Assembly: GCA_046566095.1 (NCBI GenBank)
Contig: JBKHXI010000157.1
Coordinates: 1-24,992 of the forward strand
Source: CAMPJU01 sp046566095
Lineage (GTDB): Bacteria; Pseudomonadota; Gammaproteobacteria; Xanthomonadales; Xanthomonadaceae
DNA: 24,992 nucleotides
Direction: 5' to 3'
Position 1 is the stretch's first letter. Each line of letters starts with the position of its first letter. The position numbers were made by a program, and so were the translations under genes. Positions 6,853-13,333 of this stretch are shown piece after piece. The notes beneath the pieces were generated by a model that saw only the letters and a program-made list of their open reading frames with translations, had not been told where the DNA came from and ran no database searches.

Positions 6853-7349
6853 GTCCTCGCATCCGGCCGCCAGGACGCCGCTTCAACAAGGACCGCGGCA
6901 GCGGCATCGATTCGTTCGACTGCTTGTGCGAGACGCGCGTCATCTTCCTCATCCAACACTTGCCAGCCTGACAACTGCCGGGCCGCGATCTTGGCGATGG
7001 TTGCCTCCCTGGCCAGCGTAGCCAGTGCGGCAGTCCAGCCCGCCTCGCGAATTGCGCGCCGCGCCCGCAGCTGTTCCTCCGGCGACTGCGGCCAGTGTTG
7101 TGGCGGCATCACGTCCGCCCAGGTGAGCCCCGCGCTCTGCAGGACCTCGTCGGCCCGGCACCCGCCGAAGCAGTGCAGCAGCAGCCGGTCGTCTGCCATC
7201 GCGATGGACAGCTTCCGGGAGCGCCCACCGCAGGACGGGCAGCGCGCGCGCCAGCCACCCCCGGACGGGGCGACCCCCTCCAACCGCGACAGCAGCACGT
7301 CCGGCGACGCCGAGTCCGCGTGGTATCGGGCGCGAGTCTCAATGCCCAT
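6849..7349 (-). CDS. Zinc-finger primase-like protein (CHC2-type), 166 aa
   Basis: Residues 31-64 read GGWRARCPSCGGRSRKLSIA then LLLHCFGGC, giving zinc ligands Cys37, Cys40, (His59) Cys60 and Cys64. Together with the following ADEVLQSAGLTWADVMPP, this is the classic zinc-binding N-terminus of DnaG/P4-type primases. No Toprim catalytic domain follows: the rest is a helical Ala-rich tail. It is therefore a primase zinc-finger protein rather than a complete primase and may recruit or license priming together with the downstream ATPase. The start overlaps the 74-aa gene by 11 nt and follows a GGAGGG ribosome binding site. Its stop overlaps the ATPase start as ATGA. Confidence 0.8.
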   Translation of the reverse strand: MGIETRARYHADSASPDVLLSRLEGVAPSGGGWRARCPSCGGRSRKLSIAMADDRLLLHCFGGCRADEVLQSAGLTWADVMPPQHWPQSPEEQLRARRAIREAGWTAALATLAREATIAKIAARQLSGWQVLDEEDDARLAQAVERIDAAAAVLVEAASWRPDART

Positions 7350-7563
7350 CCTGGCGGCCCTCCTCGCGAAGCAAGGCTCCGAGCGTCAGGCCCGCGGTCC
7401 GATGCACGCCCGACACGGCGTGCACCACTCGCGCGGCATGCTCTGCCGTCGGATGCGTCCGCAGGGTCTGGATGGAGCCGACCAATGCATCCGCGGCCCC
7501 GATGAGTTGATCGATCAGGCTTGTCGCTGTACGCGGTTCCTGCCCCACATGGAAGGCGCTCAC
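7339..7563 (-). CDS. Hypothetical protein, 74 aa
   Basis: It starts at an ATG overlapping the stop of the HTH gene (ATGA, 7560-7563) and overlaps the primase-like gene by 11 nt. The product is helical (SLIDQLIGAADALVGSIQTL, then HPTAEHAARVVHAVSG) with no membrane segment or motif that I can name. Its position between an HTH protein and a primase-like protein, with coupled translation, supports a real gene with a role in maintenance or replication of the element. Confidence 0.65.
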   Translation of the reverse strand: MSAFHVGQEPRTATSLIDQLIGAADALVGSIQTLRTHPTAEHAARVVHAVSGVHRTAGLTLGALLREEGRQDGH

Positions 7564-7787
7564 GCGGCCGCCTTGCCGGTGGAACCGGCCTCGACGAACG
7601 TGACGAGGTCGCTACGGCGGTAACGCACCAGCCGGGCGCCCACCTTCACGTAGCGTGGGCCTTCGCCTTTCCAACGCCAGTTCCGCAAAGTCTGGACGGC
7701 GACGCTCAGGGACGCTGCCGCTTCGTTCTCGTCCAGCAGGTCGGCGGGGTTGGCCGCGTTTGGCGGCACGGGGACTTCAAGGGGCAT
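7560..7787 (-). CDS. AlpA/excisionase-like helix-turn-helix protein, 75 aa
   Basis: The protein contains the MerR-like winged HTH of AlpA/Xis proteins: LLDENEAAASLSVAVQTLRN, then WRWKGEGPRYVKVGARLVRY and RRSDLVTFVEA. This family includes excisionases that bend attachment-site DNA and activators of integrase transcription. It is the first gene of the operon reading toward the primase-like and ATPase genes. Its ribosome binding site GGAGA is inside the right arm of a 42-bp inverted repeat (7792-7833), so translation may be controlled by a hairpin or by a bound protein. It is a good candidate for the switch between integrated and excised states. Confidence 0.85.
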   Translation of the reverse strand: MPLEVPVPPNAANPADLLDENEAAASLSVAVQTLRNWRWKGEGPRYVKVGARLVRYRRSDLVTFVEAGSTGKAAA

Positions 7788-7791
7788 CGCG

Positions 7792-7833
7792 GTTTCTCCA
7801 ATGAATCCGGCAGCGCCGGAGGTATGGAGAAAC
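7792..7833 (-). promoter_or_regulatory. Inverted repeat covering the ribosome binding site of the AlpA-like gene
   Basis: On the minus strand GTTTCTCCA (7825-7833) pairs perfectly with TGGAGAAAC (7792-7800). Between them sits a second stem, CCGGC/GCCGG with a 3-nt loop. The second outer arm holds the GGAGA Shine-Dalgarno, 4 nt from the ATG. It could be an RNA hairpin or a protein operator. Confidence 0.6.
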
Positions 7834-7865
7834 TAAGCCCGGGATTGGGTGTCAGGCGCCACTCA

Positions 7866-7893
7866 GCTAGCACGATTGCAACCCTGCTAGCAC
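7866..7893. promoter_or_regulatory. Direct repeat GCTAGCAC, 20-bp period, upstream of the AlpA-like operon
   Basis: GCTAGCAC occurs at 7866-7873 and 7886-7893, exactly 20 bp apart (about two helical turns), in the 108-bp gap that must hold the operon promoter. Such spacing suits cooperative repressor or Xis binding. I could not fix convincing -35/-10 boxes. Confidence 0.45.
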
Positions 7894-7895
7894 AG

Positions 7896-8519
7896 TCACA
7901 AGGTTCCAGCTCTCGCAGCTTTTGTCCATTCCGCAGACCAGCGGCGAATGACATTAGGACTTGTCAGCACAGGCCACCGCCGCATGACTTCCGTGGCGAA
8001 TTGCTCCACGGTTCGCAACTTTGGATGCTGCCCGGCATGGCGCTCTTTCCATAGCTCCAATGCGCGGGCTTTGGCGACCTGCTTGGGATCGTTCTCCAGC
8101 TTGCGGGCCGCCCCTTTTTGGGTGGCAGCTCTGTGTTTTCTTCCACGCTCCCCAGCAGCGCCGAAAATTTTGTTCTCGTTGCCATCCCGGTATGCCCGCA
8201 GGATTTCATGCCATAGCCGCAGCGAAAGCACTACGTCAGCAGGCAATGCCTCGGAATCAGCAGCAGCCTGCCGATAGATCCGATCCTTCTCCTCTTCGGA
8301 CTTGCCCCGCACCTTGTCCCGCAAATCGGTTGCGGCAATCAGCGCCCGGGCTTCATCTTCCCTGTAGTGGGCAAGTAAGCATTGACGCAATTCGCTAACG
8401 ACGATCCGAAGCAGTGGCGACGCGTCAGTTGCCAAGTTTCCCAGCAACCCATCCAGTTCACAGCTTTCCTGTCTGTCTGCTTCGGCTATTCCGGCCTCAA
8501 CCGCTGCTCTGCAATCCAT
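7896..8519 (-). CDS. Island protein of unknown function, 207 aa, cotranscribed with the integrase
   Basis: I choose the ATG at 8519, which lies 2 nt after the integrase stop; the frame is open further upstream inside the integrase gene. The N-terminal part is acidic and helical (DCRAAVEAGIAEADRQESCE). The C-terminal 80 residues are basic, with KARALELWKERHAGQHPKLR then TVEQFATEVMRRWPVLTSPN and VIRRWSAEWTKAA, which looks like a small DNA-binding or helical domain seen in other integrase-linked proteins. I recognise no named family. Position and coupling suggest a partner of recombination or its control. Confidence 0.7.
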   Translation of the reverse strand: MDCRAAVEAGIAEADRQESCELDGLLGNLATDASPLLRIVVSELRQCLLAHYREDEARALIAATDLRDKVRGKSEEEKDRIYRQAAADSEALPADVVLSLRLWHEILRAYRDGNENKIFGAAGERGRKHRAATQKGAARKLENDPKQVAKARALELWKERHAGQHPKLRTVEQFATEVMRRWPVLTSPNVIRRWSAEWTKAARAGTL

Positions 8520-8521
8520 TT

Positions 8522-9763
8522 TTACGCGCTCCGCTTTATCGGAATCACGTTGGCACCCATTCGCAGCGCGTCCAGGTAATCGGCCCACGCCTGCATCATC
8601 TTGCGGCGCTCGGGCAGGTGCGCCGTGCGGTTGTAGGCGGTGCCGTTGGCGTCCCTCACGGCATGCGCCAATTGGTGCTCGATGTAGTCGGGGCGGAAGC
8701 CCAGCACTTCATCCAGCACCGTGCGCGCCAGTGCCCGGAAGCCGTGGCCGGTCATTGTCTGGCCGTCGAAGCCCAGATAGCGAAGGGCGGCGGTCACGGC
8801 GTTCTCGCTCATGGGCTTGCCGCGCCCGCGGCCGCTCGGGAACACGTACTCGCCCCGCCCAGTCAGGGGGCGCAGGTCGCGCAGGATGGCGACGGCCTGC
8901 GATGCCAGCGGGACAATGTGCGGTTGCTTCGTCTTGCTGGCGATGTAGCGCCATTCCGCCGCGTCCAGGTCGATATCCGCCCAGCGGGCCTTGCGCAGTT
9001 CGCCGGGGCGCGCGAACACCAGCGGGGCCAGCTTCAACGCGGCCTGCACAACCGGGCCGCCCTGATAGCCGTGTAGCGCACGCAGTAGCTCAGCCACCTT
9101 GCCCAGGTCGTCGCGCCCCTTCTTGGGGTCATAGACGGTGGCGAAGTTCCGGCCCTTCGGCTGCGGAAGCGCCCCCACAAGGTCGGTAGCGGGGTTGTAG
9201 TTCGTCGGCACGCGGCCCGTGGCGGATGCGTACTTGAACACCTGCCCGGCCAGCATCCGGGCGCGATGCGCCGTCTCCACGGCGCCGCGCCCTTCGATCT
9301 TCCGCAGTGCGACCAGCAGGTCCGGGGCGGTCACGTCGGCAATGGGGCGGTCGCGGAGATAGGGCGCCAGGTCGCTTTCCAGCAGGCGACGTTCCCGGAC
9401 AGCGGTCCCTGGCGCGAGCCTGGCCGCGCGCTGGCGCAGGAGTTCGTCGGCCACGGCGGAGAAGGTGTTTTCCATGCGTTCCAGCTTTGCCGCCGTTTCG
9501 GCCTTGTGCTGTTCGCTTGGGTCGATCCCTTCGGCCAGCAGGGCGCGGGCCTTGTCGCGGCGCTCGCGCGCCTTTTGAAGCTTCACGTCCGGGAACGCGC
9601 CCAGGGCAAGCAGGTTCTCTCGCTTCGTGACGGGTCGGCGGTACTTGAACCGCCACAGCTTGCCGCCTGCCGGGGTGACCAGCAGGAACAGGCCGCGCTC
9701 ATCGTGCAGCTTGTACTGCTTCGCTTGCGGCTTGGCATTCTGGACGGCGGAAGGGGTCAGCAT
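8522..9763 (-). CDS. Tyrosine recombinase, P4-type integrase
   Basis: 413 aa. The N-terminus (YKLHDERGLFLLVTPAGGKL, then WRFKYRRP and ALGAFPDVKLQKARERRDKA) is the DUF4102 arm-binding domain of P4-like integrases. A core-binding domain follows (TFSAVADELLRQRAARLAPG). The catalytic set is complete: Arg252 in RPGELRKARW, His340-x-x-Arg343 in TGHGFRALART, a His in HQLAH (363/367) and the tyrosine at 377 in NGTAYNR. It faces away from tRNA-Pro, whose 3' end lies 176 bp upstream, the normal layout for this family. It should catalyse integration into, and with an excisionase excision from, that tRNA gene. There is no sign of truncation. Confidence 0.95.
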   Translation of the reverse strand: MLTPSAVQNAKPQAKQYKLHDERGLFLLVTPAGGKLWRFKYRRPVTKRENLLALGAFPDVKLQKARERRDKARALLAEGIDPSEQHKAETAAKLERMENTFSAVADELLRQRAARLAPGTAVRERRLLESDLAPYLRDRPIADVTAPDLLVALRKIEGRGAVETAHRARMLAGQVFKYASATGRVPTNYNPATDLVGALPQPKGRNFATVYDPKKGRDDLGKVAELLRALHGYQGGPVVQAALKLAPLVFARPGELRKARWADIDLDAAEWRYIASKTKQPHIVPLASQAVAILRDLRPLTGRGEYVFPSGRGRGKPMSENAVTAALRYLGFDGQTMTGHGFRALARTVLDEVLGFRPDYIEHQLAHAVRDANGTAYNRTAHLPERRKMMQAWADYLDALRMGANVIPIKRSA

Positions 9764-9776
9764 GGCGGATTCCCTC

Positions 9777-9839
9777 TGGGGGTACGGGCCTACTAGGAGG
9801 GCCTCGTACCCCAGAACATACCCCCGGAATTGGGGGTAC
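9777..9839. repeat. Four GGGGGTA/TACCCCC repeats upstream of the integrase
   Basis: TGGGGGTAC (9777-9785) faces GTACCCCA (9806-9813), and TACCCCC (9819-9825) faces GGGGGTA (9832-9838): two inverted pairs in 63 bp, directly upstream of the integrase start. They may be integrase arm-type sites or operators; the function is inferred. Confidence 0.55.
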
Positions 9840-9878
9840 GCAAGGGATCCCGGGGTGGGTTAGCGGTAGGTCGGATAA

Positions 9879-9907
9879 CAAAAAACCCCGAGCTTCTCGG
9901 GGTTTTT
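9879..9907. terminator. Bidirectional intrinsic terminator between tRNA-Pro and the integrase
   Basis: CCCCGAG (9886-9892), loop CTT, CTCGGGG (9896-9902), with an A-run on the left and five T's on the right. It can terminate tRNA-Pro transcription (minus strand) and block plus-strand readthrough. Confidence 0.85.
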
Positions 9908-9913
9908 GGTAGA

Positions 9914-9930
9914 TCCGGGGAAGCCCCGGA
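9914..9930. terminator. Second hairpin downstream of tRNA-Pro
   Basis: Perfect stem TCCGGGG/CCCCGGA with a 3-nt loop on the minus strand and no T-run. It lies 9 nt past the tRNA CCA end and may aid 3' processing or termination. Confidence 0.45.
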
Positions 9931-9939
9931 ATGTCGATT

Positions 9940-10016
9940 TGGTCGGGGTAGCCGGATTTGAACCGACGACCACCTGTCCCCCAGACAGGTGCGCTACCAG
10001 GCTGCGCTATACCCCG
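9940..10016 (-). tRNA. tRNA-Pro (anticodon GGG)
   Basis: 77 nt with encoded CCA. The acceptor CGGGGTA pairs with TACCCCG (9944-9950), with discriminator A and CCA at 9940-9943. The D-stem is GCGC/GCGC with loop AGCCTGGTA. The anticodon stem is CCTGT/ACAGG with loop CTGGGGG, giving anticodon GGG. The T-arm is GTCGG, TTCGAAT, CCGGC. This gene is the likely integration target of the element; its 3' half is intact, so integration has preserved the tRNA. Confidence 0.97.
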
Positions 10017-10027
10017 ATGAGGCGGGG

Positions 10028-10033
10028 ATTATA
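10028..10033 (-). promoter_or_regulatory. Promoter -10 box of tRNA-Pro
   Basis: Perfect TATAAT on the minus strand, 11 bp before the tRNA 5' end, flanked by GGCGGG and CCCCGCC. No good -35 box is visible at 16-18 bp spacing. Confidence 0.7.
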
Positions 10034-10064
10034 CCCGCCCAGGAAGAACATAGAGCGGCGCCGA

Positions 10065-10087
10065 CGACAAAGCCGCGCGCGCGGCTT
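10065..10087 (-). terminator. Terminator after the MerR-family gene
   Basis: Minus-strand AAGCCGCGCGCGCGGCTTTGTCG: a self-complementary GC stem followed by a short T-rich stretch, 86 bp after the MerR-family stop and before the tRNA promoter. It probably ends the rpmI-to-MerR transcription unit. Confidence 0.6.
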
Positions 10088-10172
10088 GCGCCAATGAAAC
10101 CCCGGCGACATGCCGTCTCGATTGCCTGGTGCCGCCGGTTCCAGGGCGCATGGGCGGCCGGGGGACCCCCCC

Positions 10173-10529
10173 TCACCGCCGCAGCAGCTGCAGCACCTCC
10201 TCCAGCTCCATCCGCACCTGGCGCACGATCTGGCTGCTCAGCGCCGATTCCTGCCGGGCGCCCTCGCCCTCCAGCCGCAGCCGGGCGCCGCCGATGGTGT
10301 AGCCCTGCTCGTACAGCAGGCCGCGGATCTGGCGCACCATCAGCACGTCGTGGCGCTGGTAGTAGCGGCGGTTGCCGCGGCGCTTGACCGGCTTGAGGCT
10401 GGGGAACTCGGTCTCCCAGTAGCGCAGCACGTGCGGCTTGACGTCGCACAGCTCGCTGACCTCGCCGATGGTGAAGTAGCGCTTGGCCGGGATCGGCGGC
10501 AGTTCGCGGTTGCTGCCCGGGTCAAGCAT
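10173..10529 (-). CDS. MerR-family transcriptional regulator, 118 aa
   Basis: The HTH region KRYFTIGEVSELCDVKPHVL, then RYWETEFPSLKPVKRRGNRR and YYQRHDVLMVRQIRGLLYEQ, is a textbook MerR N-terminal domain. The short C-terminus is helical, with no metal-binding cysteines. It directly follows ihfA: its ATG overlaps the ihfA stop by 8 nt, so translation is probably coupled. This pheST-ihfA-MerR order is standard in xanthomonads and other gammaproteobacteria. The regulated target is not evident from the sequence. Confidence 0.92.
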   Translation of the reverse strand: MLDPGSNRELPPIPAKRYFTIGEVSELCDVKPHVLRYWETEFPSLKPVKRRGNRRYYQRHDVLMVRQIRGLLYEQGYTIGGARLRLEGEGARQESALSSQIVRQVRMELEEVLQLLRR

Positions 10530-10827
10530 CGGCGTCCGCGCCCGGGTAGGCCTCGACCCGCTCCTTGAGCTTCTGGCCGGGACGGAAGGTGACCACGGTG
10601 CGCGCGGAGATCGGGATCTCCTCGCCGGTCTTGGGGTTGCGGCCGGGACGCTGGTTCTTGCGCCGCAGGTCGAAGTTGCCGAAGCCCGACAGCTTGACCT
10701 GGCGCCCCTGCTGCAGCGCTTCGCGCAGCGCATCGAAGAACGCGTCGACGAATTCCTTCGCCTCGCGCTTGTTCAGCCCGACGTCCTCGTACAGACGCTC
10801 GGCCATTTCCGCCTTGGTCAACGCCAT
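10522..10827 (-). CDS. ihfA: Integration host factor subunit alpha
   Basis: 101 aa. MALTKAEMAERLYEDVGLNK, the FFDALREALQQGRQVKLSGF helix and the DNA-minor-groove arm RRKNQRPGRNPKTGEEIPIS with the conserved Arg-Pro-Gly-Arg-Asn-Pro identify a DNABII protein. Position after pheT and the N-terminus identify IHF alpha rather than HU. It bends DNA together with IHF beta and would take part in site-specific recombination, including at the neighbouring integrated element. It is 39 nt after pheT and is likely cotranscribed. Confidence 0.97.
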   Translation of the reverse strand: MALTKAEMAERLYEDVGLNKREAKEFVDAFFDALREALQQGRQVKLSGFGNFDLRRKNQRPGRNPKTGEEIPISARTVVTFRPGQKLKERVEAYPGADADA

Positions 10828-10866
10828 CCTCTCGTCCCCCTGTGAACGGATCCGGGCGCAGCCGCC

Positions 10867-13257
10867 CTACCCGCGGATGACCGCGCCGTGCTCGCGCTGC
10901 AGGGCGGCCACCACGGCGGCTACCACGGCATCCACGTCGCGGTCGGTCAGGGTGCGCGATTCTTCCTGCAGAATCAAGGCCATGCCGAGGCTCCTGGATC
11001 CGGTTTCGACCCCCTTGCCGGCATAGCGGTCGAACAGCCGCAGCTCGCGCAGGGCCGGGCCGGTGGCCGCCTTGACGCTTGCCGACAGCGCCGCCCAGGA
11101 CACCGATTCCGGGACGACGAACGCGAGGTCCCGGCGGACGGACGGGTACTTCGACAGGGGCCGGGCCCGGGGCAGCGGGCGTTGCAGCAGGGGTTCCAGG
11201 TCCAGTTCGAAGGCCACGACGTCCACGTCCAGGTCGAGCGCCCGCTGCAGCCGCGGATGCAGCTGGCCGATCCAGCCCAGCCTCGCCGGCTCGCCGTCCC
11301 CGTCCGCACGCAGCACGTCGGCCGAACGTCCGGGGTGCGCCCATGCCGGTTGCGACGGGCGGTACTCGAGCGTGGCGCCGGACAGCGCGGCCAGGGTGTC
11401 GAGGTCGCCCTTGAGGTCGAAGAAGTCCACCCCGCGCGCGGCCGCATCCCATTGCTCGGCACGGGCGCGGCCGGTGGCCACCGCCGCCACCCGCAGGGTC
11501 TCGCGCGGCGCCGTGCCCGTGCCGGCGGCCGCGAACACCTTGCCGATCTCGAACAAGCGCACCCGCTGCGCCTGGCGGGCGAGGTTGCGGCCGGCCGCCG
11601 CGACCAGGCCCGGCAGCAGCGCCGGGCGCATCACCCCCAGTTCCGCGCTGAGCGGGTTGGCCAGCGGCACGGCGCCGTCGGCCAGCGCCCAGCGTTCCAG
11701 CAGGGCGGCGTCGACGAAGGCGTAGTCGATCGCCTCCAGGTAGTCGCGCGCGGCCAGCTGGCGGCGCACCTCCGCTTCTTCCACCCGGGTCTCGGAGGGT
11801 GCCGCCAGCCGCATGCCGCCGCCGGGCAGGGTCGCCGGGATCGCGTCGTAGCCGTGGATGCGGGCGATCTCCTCGACCAGGTCCTCCTCGACCGCCAGGT
11901 CGAAGCGGCGCGCCGGCGGCGTCGCCCGCCAGCCTTCGGCGCTGGCTTCCACCTCCAGCCCCAGCGCGCGCAGGATGCGCTCGACCTTCGCATCGTCCAC
12001 CGCCACGCCCAGCACCCGGGCCAGCCGCGCGCGGCGCAGCTCGATCGGGCGCGGCTGCGGCAGATGCTCCGGCAGCACCGCCTCGACCACCGGCCCCGGC
12101 GCGCCGCCGGCCAGCTCCACCAGCAGGCGCGTGGCCCGTTCGATCGCCTGCCGCGGCAGGCCGGGGTCGACGCCGCGCTCGAAGCGGTGCGCCGCGTCGG
12201 TGTGCAGGCCGAGCCGGCGGCCGCGGCCGATGATCGCGGCCGGCGCGAAATGCGCCGATTCCAGGAACACGCGGCGGGTGGCCGCGGTCACCCGGGTGTC
12301 GTGCCCGCCCATGATGCCCGCCAGCGCGACCGGGCGGCCGGCGTCGGCGACCACCAGGAAATCGTCGTCGAGCGCGACCTCGCGGCCGTCGAGCAGCTTC
12401 AGCGATTCGCCTTCGCGACCGCGGCGCACGCCGACCGGCCCGCGCAGCAGGTCGCGGTCGAAGGCGTGCATCGGCTGGCCCAGCTCCAGCATCACGTACT
12501 GGGTGATGTCGACCGCAAGGCCGACCGGGCGGATGCCGCTGCGGCGCAGGCGTTCGGCCATCCAGGCCGGGGTGGCGCGGGCCAGGTCCACGCCCTCGAC
12601 CACGCGCCCGAGGTAGCGCGGGGCGTCGGCGCCGGCGTCGAGTTCGACCGGCAGCTGCGCGTCGTTGAGCGCGGGCATCGGGGTGACGTCGAACGGCTCG
12701 ACCTGGCTGCCGGTCGCGGCCGCCACGTCGAAGGCGATGCCGCGGATCGAGAAGCAGTCGGCGCGGTTGGGCGTGAGCTTGAGCTCGATCGAGGCGTCCG
12801 GCAGCCCCAGGTAGTCGGACAGCGGCGCGCCGACCGGCGCGTCCGGCGGCAGCTCGAGCAAGCCGGAGGCGTCCTCGTCCAGGCCCAGTTCCCGGGCCGA
12901 GCAGAGCATGCCGTTGGACGACACGCCGCGCAGGTCCGCGGCCTCGATGTTCATTCCACCGACCGTCGCCCCGACCAGCGCCAGCGGCGCGGCCAGCCCC
13001 GGGCGCGCGTTGGGCGCCCCGCACACGATCTGCAGCGGGGCGCCCTGCCCGGCGTCGACCGTGCACACCTGCAGGCGGTCGGCCTGCGGATGCGGAGCGC
13101 AGTCCAGGATCCGCGCCACCACCACGCCGTCGAGGCCGGCGCCAAGCCCCGCCACGTCCTCGACTTCGAGCCCGATCGCGGTGAGCGTGTCGACCAGTTG
13201 CGCGCGGTCCGCATCGGTGCGGACGTGCTGTCGGAGCCAGTTCTCGGAGAATTTCAT
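10867..13257 (-). CDS. pheT: Phenylalanine-tRNA ligase beta subunit
   Basis: 796 aa from the canonical start MKFSENWLRQHV at 13257; the frame is open further upstream but those codons are not family-like. It has the tRNA-binding EMAP-like domain (GVVVARILDCAPHPQADRLQ), the B3/B4 editing region, B5 (EEDLVEEIARIHGYDAIP) and the C-terminal anticodon-binding fold (LSKYPSVRRDLAFVVPESVS, ending LQREHGAVIRG). It pairs with PheS to charge tRNA-Phe in the cytoplasm. The ribosome binding site is weak. The 76-bp gap to pheS holds a heptad tandem repeat, so the two genes remain close but not overlapping. Confidence 0.97.
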   Translation of the reverse strand: MKFSENWLRQHVRTDADRAQLVDTLTAIGLEVEDVAGLGAGLDGVVVARILDCAPHPQADRLQVCTVDAGQGAPLQIVCGAPNARPGLAAPLALVGATVGGMNIEAADLRGVSSNGMLCSARELGLDEDASGLLELPPDAPVGAPLSDYLGLPDASIELKLTPNRADCFSIRGIAFDVAAATGSQVEPFDVTPMPALNDAQLPVELDAGADAPRYLGRVVEGVDLARATPAWMAERLRRSGIRPVGLAVDITQYVMLELGQPMHAFDRDLLRGPVGVRRGREGESLKLLDGREVALDDDFLVVADAGRPVALAGIMGGHDTRVTAATRRVFLESAHFAPAAIIGRGRRLGLHTDAAHRFERGVDPGLPRQAIERATRLLVELAGGAPGPVVEAVLPEHLPQPRPIELRRARLARVLGVAVDDAKVERILRALGLEVEASAEGWRATPPARRFDLAVEEDLVEEIARIHGYDAIPATLPGGGMRLAAPSETRVEEAEVRRQLAARDYLEAIDYAFVDAALLERWALADGAVPLANPLSAELGVMRPALLPGLVAAAGRNLARQAQRVRLFEIGKVFAAAGTGTAPRETLRVAAVATGRARAEQWDAAARGVDFFDLKGDLDTLAALSGATLEYRPSQPAWAHPGRSADVLRADGDGEPARLGWIGQLHPRLQRALDLDVDVVAFELDLEPLLQRPLPRARPLSKYPSVRRDLAFVVPESVSWAALSASVKAATGPALRELRLFDRYAGKGVETGSRSLGMALILQEESRTLTDRDVDAVVAAVVAALQREHGAVIRG

Positions 13258-13286
13258 CGATAGGGCCGCGGTTCGGGGCGAAACTG

Positions 13287-13328
13287 CCAATCACCAGTCA
13301 CGAATCACCAATCACGAATCACGAATCA
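13287..13328. repeat. Heptad tandem repeat between pheS and pheT
   Basis: Six 7-bp units in a row: CCAATCA, CCAGTCA, CGAATCA, CCAATCA, CGAATCA, CGAATCA. Lysobacter and Xanthomonas-type genomes carry similar GATTCGT-type heptads in intergenic gaps. Copy number is likely variable. Confidence 0.85.
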
Positions 13329-13333
13329 CTGCT

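Noticed and set aside
1..9939. Far attachment site (second copy of the tRNA-Pro 3' end)
   Set aside because: I did not find a second copy of the T-arm/acceptor sequence in the window; the left end of the element must lie beyond position 1.
10888..13263. 791-aa plus-strand open frame opposite pheT
   Set aside because: It mirrors pheT codons in a very GC-rich gene; composition is Arg/Gln/His/Ala-rich and not protein-like, and the other strand is a clear family member.
10340..13294. 984-aa minus-strand frame over pheT, ihfA and the MerR gene
   Set aside because: An Arg/Gly/Pro-rich out-of-frame reading of three well-identified genes.
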